From: Chloroflexi bacterium 44-23 | GTDB taxonomy: Bacteria > Chloroflexota > Anaerolineae > Anaerolineales > Anaerolineaceae | NCBI GenBank assembly: GCA_001899005.1 | Contig: MKUW01000028.1 | Span: forward strand, 553,163-617,162 | Direction of reading: 5' to 3' | Length of the DNA stretch: 64,000 bases | Part shown: positions 1-8,584 of the stretch, piece by piece | Layout of the letters: each line of letters opens with the position of its first letter | How positions within the stretch are numbered: position 1 is the stretch's first letter | Notes under the pieces: generated by a model | What the model saw: the letters and a program-made list of their open reading frames with translations, nothing else | What the model was told of the DNA's origin: nothing | The model's database searches: none | Program-made: the position numbers and the translations under genes

Positions 1-1671
1 CAGTACTTTTCCGGGGATAATCACCTTGCCGTTTTCAAAGCGAACATCAGATGCGTCGGTATCAAAGCACTCAGCCGTTATCTTGCGCAGTTTTTCTTTC
101 AAATCCTGACATGCCAGTTGCACAGCGTTACCCACAAATACGGTCGAACGACTGGAAGCTGTTACAGAATCAAACGGCACTATCCCGGTATCACCATTGA
201 TGATGCTAATATGCTCCATGGGTATCTGCATTGCATCTGCTGCCAGCTGCGATAAAACAGTTCTGGCCCCTTGCCCCATCTCAGTGGTGCCCACCAGCAA
301 AGTAAGACTGCCGTCAGAAAATAATCGCACCATTGCCTGTGAGACTGTTGCTGGAGCAGGTGTTTTTACTCCAATCCCTAATCCTCTTCCACAATTCTGT
401 GGGAGAGGTTTACCCCAATCAATTGCTTTGGCAGCCTTGGTAATACCTTCTGCCCAATCACCATCACAGACTTTTTCCCCATGAATGAAAACTTCGCCTT
501 TTTGAGGAATATTTTTCAAACGGATTTCAAGTCGATCAATATTCAATTTTCTTGCTGCCATATCCATTATGGAATCCAAGGCCCACATAAATTGTGGTGC
601 GCCGAAACCACGAAACGCAGTACCAGGTACAGTATGCGAAAGGATGGCACGTGAATGGATGTGAACATTTTTTGGATTAAATATTCCACATCCCGCCAAA
701 GCTCCTTTGGCTACCACACGCGGGGAGGCGTTGGCATAAGCACCAATAAGAAAATCAGCGTAAACCTTCATATATGCAAGCTTGCCATCTTTTTGAAATC
801 CAGCTCTTACTCGAACCGTGCTGGAGTTCCTGCGTCCGACTAAAAAGGTTTCTTCAAGTGTCAATTTCAAACGCACTGTACGCTGCAGTTTCATCGCCAA
901 AAAAGCCATCAAAGGCTCAAACTTGGGGTATCCCTTGCCCCCAAAACCGCCGCCCAGTTCCGGAACAATTACGCGGATTTTTGAAATCGGCATTTTGAGC
1001 GCATCGGATACCACACGCTGTAACAAGAAGGGGTGTTGTACCGTACTGGTAATTACAACTCCATCGTGTTCCGGCTCAGCAATGAATACATGTGGCTCAA
1101 TCGCAAAATGAGTGGTCATAGGAAAATTAAAGGAGTCTTCCAATTCCAATTCTGCTGGACAATTATCTGGATTACCCCAGCCAAAGATCCACTCATCTAG
1201 AATATTGGTGTTGGCAAGAGAAGGGTTAACCCGGATAGAAGGATCCTGCACGAGCGGTGCATCGGGTGCAAGCGCTTGTTCCAGCGAATAGACACCTGGT
1301 AATTCCTCATAGTCAACTTTTACTAGTTTGGCAGCTTGTTCGGCAATATTCTCAGTTTCTGCAACCACTGCAGCCACCGGGTCTCCAAAAAACTTTGTTT
1401 CTCCAGTGGCAATAATAGGTTGGTCGATTAAAAATGGTCCATAACGTGGCATTGGAATTGGAAAATCGGCTGCGGTTAAAATAAAGTGAACACCTTCAAG
1501 CATATAAGCAGCAGATGTATCAATAGCCTTAATCCGGGCATGTCCAACATCCAGACGCACGAATTTAACATGCAATGCATTGGCAAATTTCATGTCCGCT
1601 GCAAACTTGACCGCACCGCTGACTTTCTCTTCTATTCCAACCCGTTTAACCGATTTTCCAATCATGGTCAT
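1..1671 (-). CDS. Molybdenum hydroxylase large subunit (xanthine dehydrogenase family), 3' end outside window
   Basis: Catalytic molybdopterin-binding subunit of a xanthine dehydrogenase/CO-dehydrogenase-family hydroxylase, which oxidises C-H bonds of heterocycles or aldehydes using water. I translated the minus strand from an ATG at 1671 (a second ATG lies at 1665) to base 1: 557 codons with no stop. The first ~120 residues resemble the hammerhead domain. Cofactor-domain motifs follow: GGGFGGK near residue 237, AFRGFG near 354 and MGQGA near 465. The C-terminus with the family's catalytic Glu lies outside. It is the last visible gene of a leftward operon whose FAD and 2Fe-2S subunits are three genes upstream, an unusual split. 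The substrate cannot be deduced. The family call is secure. Confidence 0.9.
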   Translation of the reverse strand, partial: MTMIGKSVKRVGIEEKVSGAVKFAADMKFANALHVKFVRLDVGHARIKAIDTSAAYMLEGVHFILTAADFPIPMPRYGPFLIDQPIIATGETKFFGDPVAAVVAETENIAEQAAKLVKVDYEELPGVYSLEQALAPDAPLVQDPSIRVNPSLANTNILDEWIFGWGNPDNCPAELELEDSFNFPMTTHFAIEPHVFIAEPEHDGVVITSTVQHPFLLQRVVSDALKMPISKIRVIVPELGGGFGGKGYPKFEPLMAFLAMKLQRTVRLKLTLEETFLVGRRNSSTVRVRAGFQKDGKLAYMKVYADFLIGAYANASPRVVAKGALAGCGIFNPKNVHIHSRAILSHTVPGTAFRGFGAPQFMWALDSIMDMAARKLNIDRLEIRLKNIPQKGEVFIHGEKVCDGDWAEGITKAAKAIDWGKPLPQNCGRGLGIGVKTPAPATVSQAMVRLFSDGSLTLLVGTTEMGQGARTVLSQLAADAMQIPMEHISIINGDTGIVPFDSVTASSRSTVFVGNAVQLACQDLKEKLRKITAECFDTDASDVRFENGKVIIPGKVL

Positions 1672-1737
1672 GATTTCTTTTTACCCTTGCTATTTTTTTG
1701 CAACAAGCCTCTTTTGATCCATGCTGCAAATAATTTG

Positions 1738-2955
1738 TTATTGCTTGCCGATCACTTCTTTATGAATGCTGGTAAACTCTGCATCCGTAACCAGACCTTT
1801 TTTCTGTAAACCCAAATCCTTCACTTTGTTTAAGACGGAAGTTTTTTGTTCATCGCTCAACTCTGAAAGACCGAGATCTTCTTGTTTCATTTCTACTGAA
1901 GAAATTCCTGATTTTTTGCCCAAAACATACCTGGGCTGCTGTCCAACCCATGAAGGTGTGACGCCAAACAATGCCAGTGGTTGTTTTTTAACCAGGTCAA
2001 CACCCATTCCAGATTCGCGGGTGAAGGCCCGTTCACCAATGACGGGTTTGGACTGAGCGACCTGGAATTTGCTGATCGCCAGGATTTCATGTGAAATGTT
2101 GTAAAGTTTTTCGAACTTAATGTTGCTATCCACACCATAGAGAGCTTTAGCAGAGACAGCGGCTTCATCTAGAGGAGTATTGCCAGTGCGCTCGCCTAAA
2201 CCGCCAATGGAAGCATGAATGACATCTGCTCCAGCGGTTAATGCTGCCAAAGAAGTTGCTACACCCATTCCAAAATCAGTATGAGTATGCACTTCGATTC
2301 GTTTATGAGTAATCTCTTTCATCTGTTTAACGAGATACACAGCTGCTTGTGGAGTGAGTGAGCCCGAAGTATCCACCAGACTGACACCATCTACCTCCGG
2401 AAGAGCGCCTACTTCACGTAATACGCGGGTGAAGAATTCCGGGCGAGCGCGGGTGCAGTCCATGGGGAAAAGAACGACTTCTAATCCTTTGCTCTTGGCG
2501 TATTTGGCCCAATGAGAAGCCTTCTCAACAACGTCGTCCTCTGTCCAGTGTGAAAACTGGTATTTTAGGCGAGGAATACCGACGGGTAACTCCAAAATAA
2601 TGCCGTCGACACCGCATTCCAGGGCTAATTCAACATCACTTGCAATACCTCGGCAAAGTACAAATACCTGGGCTTTAGGTTTTAAGGCCACTACGCCTTT
2701 GGTGGCAAGCTTGTCTTCCTCAGACACTGCAGGCAAGGCCACTTCAATCCGGTCAACACCCAGCTCATCCAATAATTTGGCAATGTGCACTTTTTCATCA
2801 GCGCGAAATGCAACCCCAGGACTTTGCTCACCATCCCGCAAAGTCACATCATGAAATTTTACCGTTTTTGGTAAATTATAATTTGCGCGGACCTCATCAA
2901 AATAGTTATATGAACTTACCCAATAATTCTCGTTGTGATACAATTTTTCGTCCAT
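1738..2955 (-). CDS. Isopropylmalate/homocitrate synthase-like DRE-TIM enzyme
   Basis: 405-residue member of the HMGL-like (DRE-TIM metallolyase) family, which condenses an acyl-CoA with a 2-oxoacid or cleaves such products. The barrel opens with LRDGEQSPG (residues 39-47) carrying the metal and catalytic Arg-Asp. The metal-binding HTH motif is at 223-225 and GGLGERTGN at 251-259, both typical of the LeuA/homocitrate synthase branch. After ~residue 330 there is only a short tail with GKKSG, so the full allosteric LeuA domain is absent. It lies between the cyclase-family gene and the molybdopterin subunit in one leftward operon, with 14 bases to the upstream gene. A catabolic carbon-carbon cleavage or condensation is more likely than leucine synthesis, given the context. 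The exact reaction is unknown. Confidence 0.85.
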   Translation of the reverse strand: MDEKLYHNENYWVSSYNYFDEVRANYNLPKTVKFHDVTLRDGEQSPGVAFRADEKVHIAKLLDELGVDRIEVALPAVSEEDKLATKGVVALKPKAQVFVLCRGIASDVELALECGVDGIILELPVGIPRLKYQFSHWTEDDVVEKASHWAKYAKSKGLEVVLFPMDCTRARPEFFTRVLREVGALPEVDGVSLVDTSGSLTPQAAVYLVKQMKEITHKRIEVHTHTDFGMGVATSLAALTAGADVIHASIGGLGERTGNTPLDEAAVSAKALYGVDSNIKFEKLYNISHEILAISKFQVAQSKPVIGERAFTRESGMGVDLVKKQPLALFGVTPSWVGQQPRYVLGKKSGISSVEMKQEDLGLSELSDEQKTSVLNKVKDLGLQKKGLVTDAEFTSIHKEVIGKQ

Positions 2956-2969
2956 TTTTTCCCTTTCTT

Positions 2970-3731
2970 TTAATCTTCAATGATTGCTACTGCACGAGTC
3001 CACCCGGCTGAGCCGCGCTCAATCTTTATGGGGAAGCATGCTACTTTAAAACCAGTGGGGGCAGGAAGTTGATCTAAATTCGCCATTTTTTCAATTTGAA
3101 GGTATTCTTTTCTGCGCCCGTAAAAATGAGAAGGCCAGAGATCTTTTTTATCACCACTCTTTTGAAAGGAATCCACCATTTTTGCAACCGGTCTATCCAA
3201 TCCCCAGCCATCAATTCCAATGACTTTTATCCCCTGGTTGAGAATAAATTCTGTGGCATCCATGCCCAACCCGGATTGGGCGGGTAAATACTTCGTAGTA
3301 CCCCAGAATTTGTCTGCCCCGGTTTGGATCAAAACAATATCACCTTCTTTAAGGGAATAGTTGATTTTTTGTAGGGCGGCTTTAACATCATCAACATTAA
3401 TTTCGGAGCCCTGCTCCAAATGTCGAAAATCCAGAACCACTCCATTTCCATAGCACCATTCCAGTGGGACCTGGTCAATCGTTTTGGCTGGCTTGCCATC
3501 AACTGTAGGCCCATAATGCCAGGGTGCATCTACATGCGTACCGGAATGAGTGCTAGCTGTAACCTGATCAGAAGCTAATGCCATACCATTTTCGAAGTCG
3601 GTTGGGTCAATTTTTGCTAGCACTGCCAGACGACGCGCACCTTCTTCATGGGTGGTGTGCGTAATGGATGGCGGGTAAGGTTCGCTTGCAAAATTCTGAT
3701 GAGGCAAGCTCAAATCAATAATACGGGTCAT
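2970..3731 (-). CDS. Cyclase-family metal-dependent hydrolase (kynurenine formamidase/isatin hydrolase-like)
   Basis: 253-residue member of the cyclase family, which includes KynB arylformamidase and isatin hydrolase. These metal enzymes open amide or lactam bonds. The diagnostic metal-binding sequence HSGTHVDAPWH is at residues 62-72, with the expected His and Asp ligands. A second conserved segment, GIDGWGLD, follows in the C-terminal half. Length is normal for the family. It is the third gene from the left in the operon, 31 bases downstream of the TudS-like gene. Next to a molybdenum hydroxylase it could open the ring of a hydroxylated N-heterocycle, which is inference. Other hydrolytic roles are possible. 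Confidence 0.85.
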   Translation of the reverse strand: MTRIIDLSLPHQNFASEPYPPSITHTTHEEGARRLAVLAKIDPTDFENGMALASDQVTASTHSGTHVDAPWHYGPTVDGKPAKTIDQVPLEWCYGNGVVLDFRHLEQGSEINVDDVKAALQKINYSLKEGDIVLIQTGADKFWGTTKYLPAQSGLGMDATEFILNQGIKVIGIDGWGLDRPVAKMVDSFQKSGDKKDLWPSHFYGRRKEYLQIEKMANLDQLPAPTGFKVACFPIKIERGSAGWTRAVAIIED

Positions 3732-3762
3732 TTCTTGTCTCCTTGAAATTTATTTATTTTAT

Positions 3763-4635
3763 TTACACCTGGATATACGACTTTAATACTTCAATTTTCT
3801 CTTCTAAGTCACTTTCGCCAATTAAGGAGCGCCTTATTGCGAAGAAACGTAGGTCAGATATTCCCTCATTTATCAGCAGTTTTTGGAGCTCTTCAATAAA
3901 GATGCCTGATTCAGGGTGTTCTGATGTATCACGACTGGTTCCGAGCATCGTACCCTTTCCTTTGGCAATTTCCACGCCACAAGAAGGGCTGGGATTCATA
4001 CCAAGAACTCCCACAATCTCAAATCCCAAGGCACGATAATCTTTAATTTGTTTAAACACTACTTCAGCGGATTTTCTAAAACATGCCCGCAAGTCATCTT
4101 TGATAATTTCACCGTAACGCCATTTTTCAAGCCCAAGACACTCATATTCGGGGCAAGGCATTTGAATAATGCCCAAACCGCTGTCAAGCAATGTCTTAAC
4201 CAAAGGGATATTTGCTCCTTCAAATGCACATCCTTCAGGAAAACGGGTATTGATATTTAGCCAGCAGTGACTGATAAAAATAACCCTGCGTTTGCGAAGA
4301 TCACTTAAGAAGACATACCCCAAGCGGTAAGCGTCGGAAAAAGAACCTTCGAATGCGACTTCACCGGTTCCCCAAAGTGCGATGAAAAACGGTAGTTTTC
4401 CTTCAGCGATTCGAGTAAGAGTCTCAGCAGAACATTTCAGTCTGAAATCTGCCTGCTTAGGTTCAGATACCAATAATTTTGAACCATCAGATTTCCAGAA
4501 GGAGGAATCTCCATTAATTTGCCATTCGATGACTTTAAACCATCCTTGCAGACGTATAGGAGTCATTTGGTTGGAATTGGCTTTTTCCATTAAAGTCATC
4601 AGTGAGTTTGCAATTGAGACAGAGTCAGGGTACAT
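3763..4635 (-). CDS. SCP2-like domain fused to TudS/DUF523-like putative desulfidase
   Basis: 290 residues from the ATG at 4635, which overlaps the stop of the upstream 2Fe-2S subunit gene by 11 bases. The frame stays open to 4731, but this start fits translational coupling. Residues 1-110 resemble a small SCP2 sterol/lipid-carrier fold. Residues 117-290 resemble the TudS-related (DUF523/CD3072-type) family: HCWLN with Cys124, MPCPEYECLG with Cys161 and Cys166, and NPSPSCG with Cys219. TudS enzymes bind a 4Fe-4S cluster through three Cys and remove sulfur from thiouracil-type substrates. The domain pairing and its place beside a molybdenum hydroxylase are unusual. Function is inferred from motifs only. 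The SCP2 call is less certain than the TudS call. Confidence 0.7.
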   Translation of the reverse strand: MYPDSVSIANSLMTLMEKANSNQMTPIRLQGWFKVIEWQINGDSSFWKSDGSKLLVSEPKQADFRLKCSAETLTRIAEGKLPFFIALWGTGEVAFEGSFSDAYRLGYVFLSDLRKRRVIFISHCWLNINTRFPEGCAFEGANIPLVKTLLDSGLGIIQMPCPEYECLGLEKWRYGEIIKDDLRACFRKSAEVVFKQIKDYRALGFEIVGVLGMNPSPSCGVEIAKGKGTMLGTSRDTSEHPESGIFIEELQKLLINEGISDLRFFAIRRSLIGESDLEEKIEVLKSYIQV

Positions 4636-5116
4636 TATGCTCCTTGTTTTGGGCAACAGATAAGACAGCCTGGATGATCCTGGAATATCCGGTACAGCGG
4701 CATAAGTTGCCCTCAAGCCCCAGTCGCACATCTTCTTCGGTAGGGTTTGGGTTGGTATTGATAAGATATTGAGCCGCCATGATCATTCCTGGAGTACAAA
4801 AACCGCATTGAACTGCGCCGGCATCAACAAAGGCTTGTTGCAGCGGGGAAAGATTATCCTTACCCCCCAATCCCTCAATCGTCACAAGATTTGATCCATC
4901 AGCTTCCACCGCGAGAATTAGACAGGCATTGACTGCCTTGCCATTCATTAAAATGGTGCAAGCACCGCATTCACCTACACCACAGCATTCCTTGGGACCG
5001 GTGATATCCAATTGGTCACGCAATACATCCAGCAAAGTATGCTCTGGTAATACCTTAATCGAATAGGGTTTTTGGTTGACGATCAATGAAATCGAATAAA
5101 TGGCTTGATTTTCCAC
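4625..5116 (-). CDS. Molybdenum hydroxylase 2Fe-2S subunit (CoxS/XdhC-small type)
   Basis: 163-residue small subunit carrying two 2Fe-2S clusters that pass electrons from the molybdenum centre to FAD. The plant-ferredoxin-type cluster motif ECCGVGECGAC is at residues 43-53, with a further Cys at 65. The second all-alpha cluster is bound by CGFC at 104-107 and NLCRC at 137-141. All ligands are present, so it should be functional. It lies 8 bases after the FAD subunit and overlaps the next gene by 11 bases, indicating one transcript. Length is standard. Together with 5125-5985 and 1-1671 it makes a complete three-subunit hydroxylase. Confidence 0.95.
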   Translation of the reverse strand: MENQAIYSISLIVNQKPYSIKVLPEHTLLDVLRDQLDITGPKECCGVGECGACTILMNGKAVNACLILAVEADGSNLVTIEGLGGKDNLSPLQQAFVDAGAVQCGFCTPGMIMAAQYLINTNPNPTEEDVRLGLEGNLCRCTGYSRIIQAVLSVAQNKEHNVP

Positions 5117-5124
5117 AATATTTC

Positions 5125-5985
5125 CTATTGAATTGCTTTTAAACGTTCCAGAGCAGTGCTTAAAGCACGTAAACCAAGAACGGTGAGCATTGCTTGACGA
5201 TATTCCTTGCTGGCGCGCACATCAGAAATAGGTGTGGCTTTCTCCATAAGCTCAGAAATACAGGCTTTCTTATCCTCCAGACTGACAGTACCGGAAGTAA
5301 GAATCCCTTCTTTTTCTTCGACAATAAAAGGCACAGGTCCTACAGCGCCAAGGGCAAAGCGAGTAATGCCGGAGGTGTTAACCTGACAGCACAAACTGAT
5401 AGTAGCCAGATCAACGCCTTTGCGACGCGTTAACCGTGTAAATGCTGCTGCCTGGTTGGCCGCAGGGATTGGCAGGATTATTTCTTTTACTAATTCATCA
5501 ACCGCCAGAGCAGTTTTTCCCGGACCAACTATGAATTCTGCCAATGGAAGCTGCCGCTCTCCCCGGGCTGAGATGCAGGTTACTCTTGCGTCATAAATCA
5601 ATAATGCAGGTGCACTGTCCGCAGCCGGAGAAGCATTGCAAAGATTGCCGGCTATGCTAGCCCGATTACGAATCTGGATTGAACCAACATTATGCACTGC
5701 TTCAGCCAATGCTGGGTATGTTTCCAGTATGGACTTTTCTGATTCTAAAGTTGCCATATTTGTCAAGGCGCCAATAGTAAGAGTGGAACCTTCCATGTTG
5801 ATTCCACTTTGCAGTTCAGTTACACCTTTTATATCAATTATTGTGTTTGGAGAAAACTTGCCAGATTTTAGACGTACAAGCAAATCCGTTCCGCCAGCCA
5901 GTAAACGATAATCGGGTGCTGATTTTTGAATCATCGCAAAAAGCGTGGATAAATTTGTTGGACGAAGGTAAGAGAATGTTCGCAT
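5125..5985 (-). CDS. Molybdenum hydroxylase FAD-binding (medium) subunit
   Basis: 286 residues from the ATG at 5985. The frame extends to 6033, but that would overlap the upstream GntR gene, and the family normally begins with the MRTFSYLRP-like segment seen here. The FAD pyrophosphate-binding sequence AGGTDLLV is at residues 30-37 (PCMH-type fold). A second FAD loop with SIAGNLCNASPAAD lies near residue 110. The C-terminal third matches the CO dehydrogenase flavoprotein C-terminal domain. It transfers electrons from the 2Fe-2S subunit to an acceptor. It lies 16 bases downstream of the GntR gene, so the regulator and enzyme are probably cotranscribed. Confidence 0.93.
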   Translation of the reverse strand: MRTFSYLRPTNLSTLFAMIQKSAPDYRLLAGGTDLLVRLKSGKFSPNTIIDIKGVTELQSGINMEGSTLTIGALTNMATLESEKSILETYPALAEAVHNVGSIQIRNRASIAGNLCNASPAADSAPALLIYDARVTCISARGERQLPLAEFIVGPGKTALAVDELVKEIILPIPAANQAAAFTRLTRRKGVDLATISLCCQVNTSGITRFALGAVGPVPFIVEEKEGILTSGTVSLEDKKACISELMEKATPISDVRASKEYRQAMLTVLGLRALSTALERLKAIQ

Positions 5986-6001
5986 AAGGGTTATTGTGGG
6001 A

Positions 6002-6697
6002 TTAGGTTGAATTCTGGGCATCCAGCTTTTCAAGAGATGCTAGCAAGTTCACACGCGAGTAGTTTTTATGCTCGCGCAATATCGCCAGTGCTAATTCGAG
6101 GTCTTTCTTTTCAATAGCCTCTACAAGTTCACGATGTTCGGCCAAAGAATGCTCAGCCATATTAGGCACTAGTGCAAAAACACTGCGGCAACGGTTTAAC
6201 TCTGCCTTATTCCAAAGATCATCGATCATACTGCACAGCATTGGGAAGTTGCTATAGGAATAGATGAACATATGAAAGGCGCGATTGATTTTTCCATACG
6301 CATGATTATCTTTTTGATTGACTGCTTCCTGCATGAGTGTGATAAATTCCTGCAGGGATGCAATTCCGCTATAATCCATATTCGGAACAGCATGTCTTAA
6401 TGCCAGTTCTTCAAGCCAATAGCGAATTGCAAGAACTTCATTGGTATCTTTTGCAGAAAATTCTTCCACATATGGAGAATGATGAGGGTCCTGCTTGATT
6501 AACCCTTCGCTGGTAAGCCTTCGGACAGCATTGTTAACAGGGATAATACTGACTCCCAAGTTTTTAGCAAGGTCAGTCAGGCTGATTCTTTGGCTCGGAA
6601 GCAGATCGCCAGTTAGAATCGCTTCCTTTATCGCATCATAAGCAAATTCTTCACGAGAAAGGGGGGCATTTTTTGTTAGAGCAGGAATTATATTCAT
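6002..6697 (-). CDS. GntR-family regulator with FCD ligand domain
   Basis: 231-residue transcription regulator. The N-terminal ~75 residues form a winged helix-turn-helix of GntR type (LSREEFAYDAIKEAILTG, then the recognition-helix region around SLTDLAKNLGVS). Residues ~90-220 are helical with conserved His residues, as in the FCD domain that binds small acids, often with a metal. It is the first gene of the leftward operon and faces an IclR gene across a 268-bp AT-rich spacer. The likely role is ligand-controlled repression of the operon. The inducer is unknown. The start is the ATG at 6697, the only good Met before the helix-turn-helix. Confidence 0.88.
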   Translation of the reverse strand: MNIIPALTKNAPLSREEFAYDAIKEAILTGDLLPSQRISLTDLAKNLGVSIIPVNNAVRRLTSEGLIKQDPHHSPYVEEFSAKDTNEVLAIRYWLEELALRHAVPNMDYSGIASLQEFITLMQEAVNQKDNHAYGKINRAFHMFIYSYSNFPMLCSMIDDLWNKAELNRCRSVFALVPNMAEHSLAEHRELVEAIEKKDLELALAILREHKNYSRVNLLASLEKLDAQNST

Positions 6698-6965
6698 AGC
6701 TCACCATAAACTTTATATTTTATAAAATATATTATATAATGCATATTGTATGTTATATTTATTCGTAAGTCAATAGCTCCTGAGTATCGGAATCCACTAT
6801 TACAATCAACCTATCTTTAATTACTGGATATCAGCTTTCTAATTCCTTTTGGAGGTTATATGTAATACATGTCATATTATCAATATCACATGAAAAAATT
6901 ATCTACAATATGTGATAATAACAAATAGCATTTGACATGCACAAATATAGTAAACCAGATTCCCA
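6698..6965. promoter_or_regulatory. Divergent AT-rich control region between gntR-type and iclR-type genes
   Basis: 268 bases with no gene, very AT-rich. It contains alternating TA tracts (6718-6760) and partly self-complementary stretches with TAATACATGTCATATTA and CAATATGTGATAATA (about 6860-6920). It must hold promoters for both divergent operons and binding sites for the two regulators. No consensus -35/-10 pair could be fixed with confidence. Confidence 0.6.
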
Positions 6966-7757
6966 ATGAGTATAAAAAACAACAGCAACCGAAAAGTAAT
7001 TGCCTCCGTTCAAAACGCGCTACGTATTTTGAATCTATTCGAAAATGGCGTTCATGAACTCGGAAACTCAGAAATTGCCAAAAGATTGAATATGGACCCT
7101 GGAACGGTTGCGGGGTTAATTTTTACGCTCAAAATTAATAAATACTTGGACCAAAACCCTGATAACCGAAAATATCGATTGGGTCTAAAAATTGCAGAGC
7201 GAGCGGCTGTTCTTCTTAACCAAATGGACATTCGTAAAACCGCGGCCCCTTTTCTTGAAGACCTTCGAGATTGGAGTGGTGAAAGTGTTAATCTTGCCAT
7301 TCGGGATAACCACGAAGTGGTCTATATTGAAAGAATGTTTGGAAATCATGCGTTGGGAATCCGGTCTGAAGTAGGTAAACGTGCTCCCATTCACAGTACT
7401 GCACTTGGAAAAGCAATAATAGCAAATTTTTCAGCAGAGGAACTTAAGAGCGTTCTAGAAAACTATAATTTTTGTGCTCTCACACCCTATACTGAAACTG
7501 ACCGTGGAAAATTCGTCCAACGCCTGGAGCTGATCCGTACCAGAGGATTTGCAATCGATGAACAAGAAAATGAATTGGGTGGTCGCTGTGTTGGAGCGCC
7601 CATATTTGGGCACCTTGGGCAACCGGTTGCTGCTATCAGTTTGTCAATTCCCTTGCACAGGTTTCCGGAGGAAAGAATTGAAGAGATTGGCAACCGTGTG
7701 AAGGTTGCCGCAATGGATATTTCTCAAGCTTTAGGTTTTATAGACAATTCAGAATAA
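6966..7757 (+). CDS. IclR-family transcriptional regulator
   Basis: 263 residues. The N-terminal ~70 residues carry the IclR winged helix-turn-helix, with a LRILNLFENG segment and GNSEIAKRLNMDPGTVAGL recognition region. Residues ~85-255 match the IclR effector-binding domain, with the conserved stretches HSTALGKAIIANF and GFAIDEQENELGGRCVGAPI. IclR proteins control catabolic operons for aromatic, sugar-acid and short-chain acid compounds. It is the first gene of a rightward set; the next gene starts 30 bases after its stop. Autoregulation and control of the downstream operon are inferred. Confidence 0.92.
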   Translation: MSIKNNSNRKVIASVQNALRILNLFENGVHELGNSEIAKRLNMDPGTVAGLIFTLKINKYLDQNPDNRKYRLGLKIAERAAVLLNQMDIRKTAAPFLEDLRDWSGESVNLAIRDNHEVVYIERMFGNHALGIRSEVGKRAPIHSTALGKAIIANFSAEELKSVLENYNFCALTPYTETDRGKFVQRLELIRTRGFAIDEQENELGGRCVGAPIFGHLGQPVAAISLSIPLHRFPEERIEEIGNRVKVAAMDISQALGFIDNSE

Positions 7758-7787
7758 TTTTATTCCCTAATTAAAAATGAGGAGCTT

Positions 7788-8570
7788 ATGACAAACAAAC
7801 CACAAAAAGTTGCAGTTATCACAGGTTCAGGGCGCGGGATCGGACGGGGAACAGCAATACAATTAGCCCAGGCCGGTTGGACGATAGTTATCAATGATTT
7901 TGGAAACCCTGAACCGCCCCAGGAAACGCTTGCATTGGTGCAGGCTGCGGGGAGCAATGGCATGATTGTGATGGCAAACATTACCTCTGCCGCTGAACGA
8001 GAAAGGATTCTCCATGAAACACTTTCTACTTATGGCAGGCTGGATTTACTGGTAAATAATGCTGGCATCGGCCCACGTGTGCGCATGGATATGTTGGAAA
8101 TCAGCGAAAAAAGTATGTGGGAGGTTCTGAATGTGAACCTGATTGCCTCGTATTTCCTGACCCAACTGGCAGCCAAGGTAATGATCCAGCTGATCAAGGA
8201 GCAAGTGGTTGCTAATCCAAAAATTGTAAATATTGGCTCAATCAGTTCATATACTTCCAGCACGAGCCGGGCGGAGTATTGTATTTCGAAAGCCGCGATT
8301 TCCATGAATACTCTTCTTTTTGCAGACAGGCTTGCTGAAGAAGGAATTAATGTATATGAAATTCGGCCTGGAATTATTCAAACGCCCTTGACTGAAATCG
8401 TAAAAGATAAGTATGACAAGCTCATATCCGAGGGAGTCACCCCAATCAAGCGTTGGGGTCAACCGGAAGATATTGGCAAAGCCATCCTGGCCATTGCTGA
8501 GGGATATTTACCTTTCTCCACAGGTCAGGTGATTGATGTTGACGGTGGGTTCCACATTCAGCGCCTATAA
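7788..8570 (+). CDS. Short-chain dehydrogenase/reductase
   Basis: 260-residue classical SDR of about FabG size. The dinucleotide-binding TGSGRGIGRG is at residues 12-21, the NNAG motif near 90, and the catalytic Tyr-Lys pair is in YCISK with the preceding Ser in the GSISS segment. A good ribosome binding site (GAGG) precedes the ATG at 7788. It oxidises or reduces a hydroxyl/keto group with NAD(P). It opens the metabolic part of the rightward operon ahead of a keto-deoxy-sugar-acid kinase and aldolase, so a sugar-acid or hydroxyacid substrate is plausible. The substrate cannot be read from the sequence. Confidence 0.88.
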   Translation: MTNKPQKVAVITGSGRGIGRGTAIQLAQAGWTIVINDFGNPEPPQETLALVQAAGSNGMIVMANITSAAERERILHETLSTYGRLDLLVNNAGIGPRVRMDMLEISEKSMWEVLNVNLIASYFLTQLAAKVMIQLIKEQVVANPKIVNIGSISSYTSSTSRAEYCISKAAISMNTLLFADRLAEEGINVYEIRPGIIQTPLTEIVKDKYDKLISEGVTPIKRWGQPEDIGKAILAIAEGYLPFSTGQVIDVDGGFHIQRL

Positions 8571-8584
8571 AAGGTTGTAATCTA

